Source: Pedosphaera sp.
GTDB lineage: Bacteria; Verrucomicrobiota; Verrucomicrobiia; Limisphaerales; SXTU01
DNA: 6,511 nt
Assembly (NCBI GenBank): GCA_009695395.1
Contig: SIBB01000211.1
Location: 1-6,511 of the forward strand
Direction: 5' to 3'
Below are positions 5,925 through 6,511 of the stretch, in pieces. Each line of letters begins with the position of its first letter. Positions within the stretch are counted from its first letter, which is position 1. The position numbers were made by a program, and so were the translations under genes. Below the pieces are notes generated by a model that was not told the origin of the DNA, did not search any database, and saw only the letters and a program-made list of their open reading frames with translations.

Positions 5925-6511
5925 CTAATTGCTCTTCGTGTCCGCTGCGTCGCGCAGGCCGTCGCCGAGGAAGTTGAAGGCCAGCACCGTGATGAAGATG
6001 GCCGCGCCGGGCGCGAGCAGCCACGGGTAGCTGCGCAGGTGCTCGGTGTTCTGTGCAGCGGTGAGCATGTTGCCCCAGCTCGCCTGCGGTTCCTGGATGC
6101 CGACGGCGAGGTAGCTCAGGACGACTTCGCCAAGGATGTAGTAGGGCACGCTGAGGGTCGCGGCCACGATGACGTAGCTGAACGTGCTCGGGAGAATATG
6201 CCGTGTGATGATGCGCCACGGCGTTGCGCCCAGCGCGCGCGCGGCGAGGACGAATTGCCGTTCGCGCAGGCTCAAGGCCATGCCACGCACCACGCGCGCC
6301 ATGCTCGCCCAGCCGATGAAGCTGAGGATGCCGATAATCATCGCATAGGCCTGCGTGGAGGAGATGTTCGCCGGGAAGGTGTTACGCAGCGCGATGATGA
6401 GGTAGAGCGACGGGATGGACATGATCAACTCGCACACGCGCATGATGACGGTGTCGGTGCGCCCGCCGAAGTAGCCGGAGATGCCGCCGTTGAGCATCCC
6501 GAACGTGAACG
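5925..6511 (-). CDS. ABC transporter permease, DppC/OppC type (N-terminus outside window)
   Basis: The visible 194 or so codons are the C-terminal two thirds of a binding-protein-dependent transport permease. The frame stays open to the right edge (FTFG precedes the first internal Met), so the internal ATG at 6495-6497 is not the true start. It has several hydrophobic segments, the [13 protein letters not shown] region typical of the peptide/nickel permease family, the cytoplasmic EAA-type loop [20 protein letters not shown] that contacts the ATPase, SWGNML, and the family C-terminal signature [13 protein letters not shown]. It sits in the inner membrane and likely works with a second permease (DppB type), ATPases and a solute-binding protein encoded to the right. 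The substrate cannot be told from the permease alone: peptides, nickel or oligosaccharides are all known for the family. Confidence 0.92.
   Translation of the reverse strand, partial: FTFGMLNGGISGYFGGRTDTVIMRVCELIMSIPSLYLIIALRNTFPANISSTQAYAMIIGILSFIGWASMARVVRGMALSLRERQFVLAARALGATPWRIITRHILPSTFSYVIVAATLSVPYYILGEVVLSYLAVGIQEPQASWGNMLTAAQNTEHLRSYPWLLAPGAAIFITVLAFNFLGDGLRDAADTKSN

Noticed and set aside
5063..5977. A 304-codon plus-strand open frame antisense to the ThuA-like gene
   Set aside because: It has no recognisable domain and spans the ThuA-like gene and the gap beyond it; the minus-strand frame carries a signal peptide and family motifs.

Overview
The window is GC-rich bacterial DNA. 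Its gene content points to the Planctomycetota-Verrucomicrobiota-Chlamydiota (PVC) group, most likely Verrucomicrobiota. The pointers are a Tat-exported DUF1552 protein, a secreted ThuA-like protein paired with a small TPR protein, and many starts without a clear Shine-Dalgarno sequence. This placement is inferred from protein families only. No rRNA, tRNA, CRISPR array or mobile element was seen.

Left part (1-2782, minus strand, read right to left): a compact cassette resembling a lasso-peptide maturation operon. The order is a 49-codon truncated PqqD-like ORF, a B2-type transglutaminase-like leader peptidase, a complete PqqD-like protein (B1/RRE type), an HprK-like kinase, and an asparagine-synthetase-like protein (lasso cyclase type) that runs off the left edge. 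PqqD/kinase share a GTGA overlap, kinase/cyclase an ATGA overlap, and the truncated PqqD and B2 genes overlap by 8 nt. The established roles of these families are: PqqD/RRE binds the leader, B2 cuts it, the AsnB-like enzyme closes a macrolactam ring, and the kinase phosphorylates the peptide in the kinase-containing class. No convincing precursor peptide is visible, so the product is unknown.

Middle (2970-4256, plus strand): one DUF1552 gene, transcribed divergently from the cassette across a 187-bp gap. The DUF1592-type cytochrome partner usually found beside DUF1552 genes is not in the window. A 132-bp convergent gap follows (4257-4388).

Right part (4389-6511, minus strand): a secreted ThuA-domain protein followed by a cytosolic TPR protein with a 4-nt GTGA stop/start overlap, so they are probably translationally coupled. 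Upstream of them, across a 115-bp gap with a nested inverted repeat, is the C-terminal part of a DppC/OppC-type ABC permease that runs off the right edge.

The most interesting parts are the kinase-containing lasso-like cassette without a recognisable substrate and the broken PqqD at its head.
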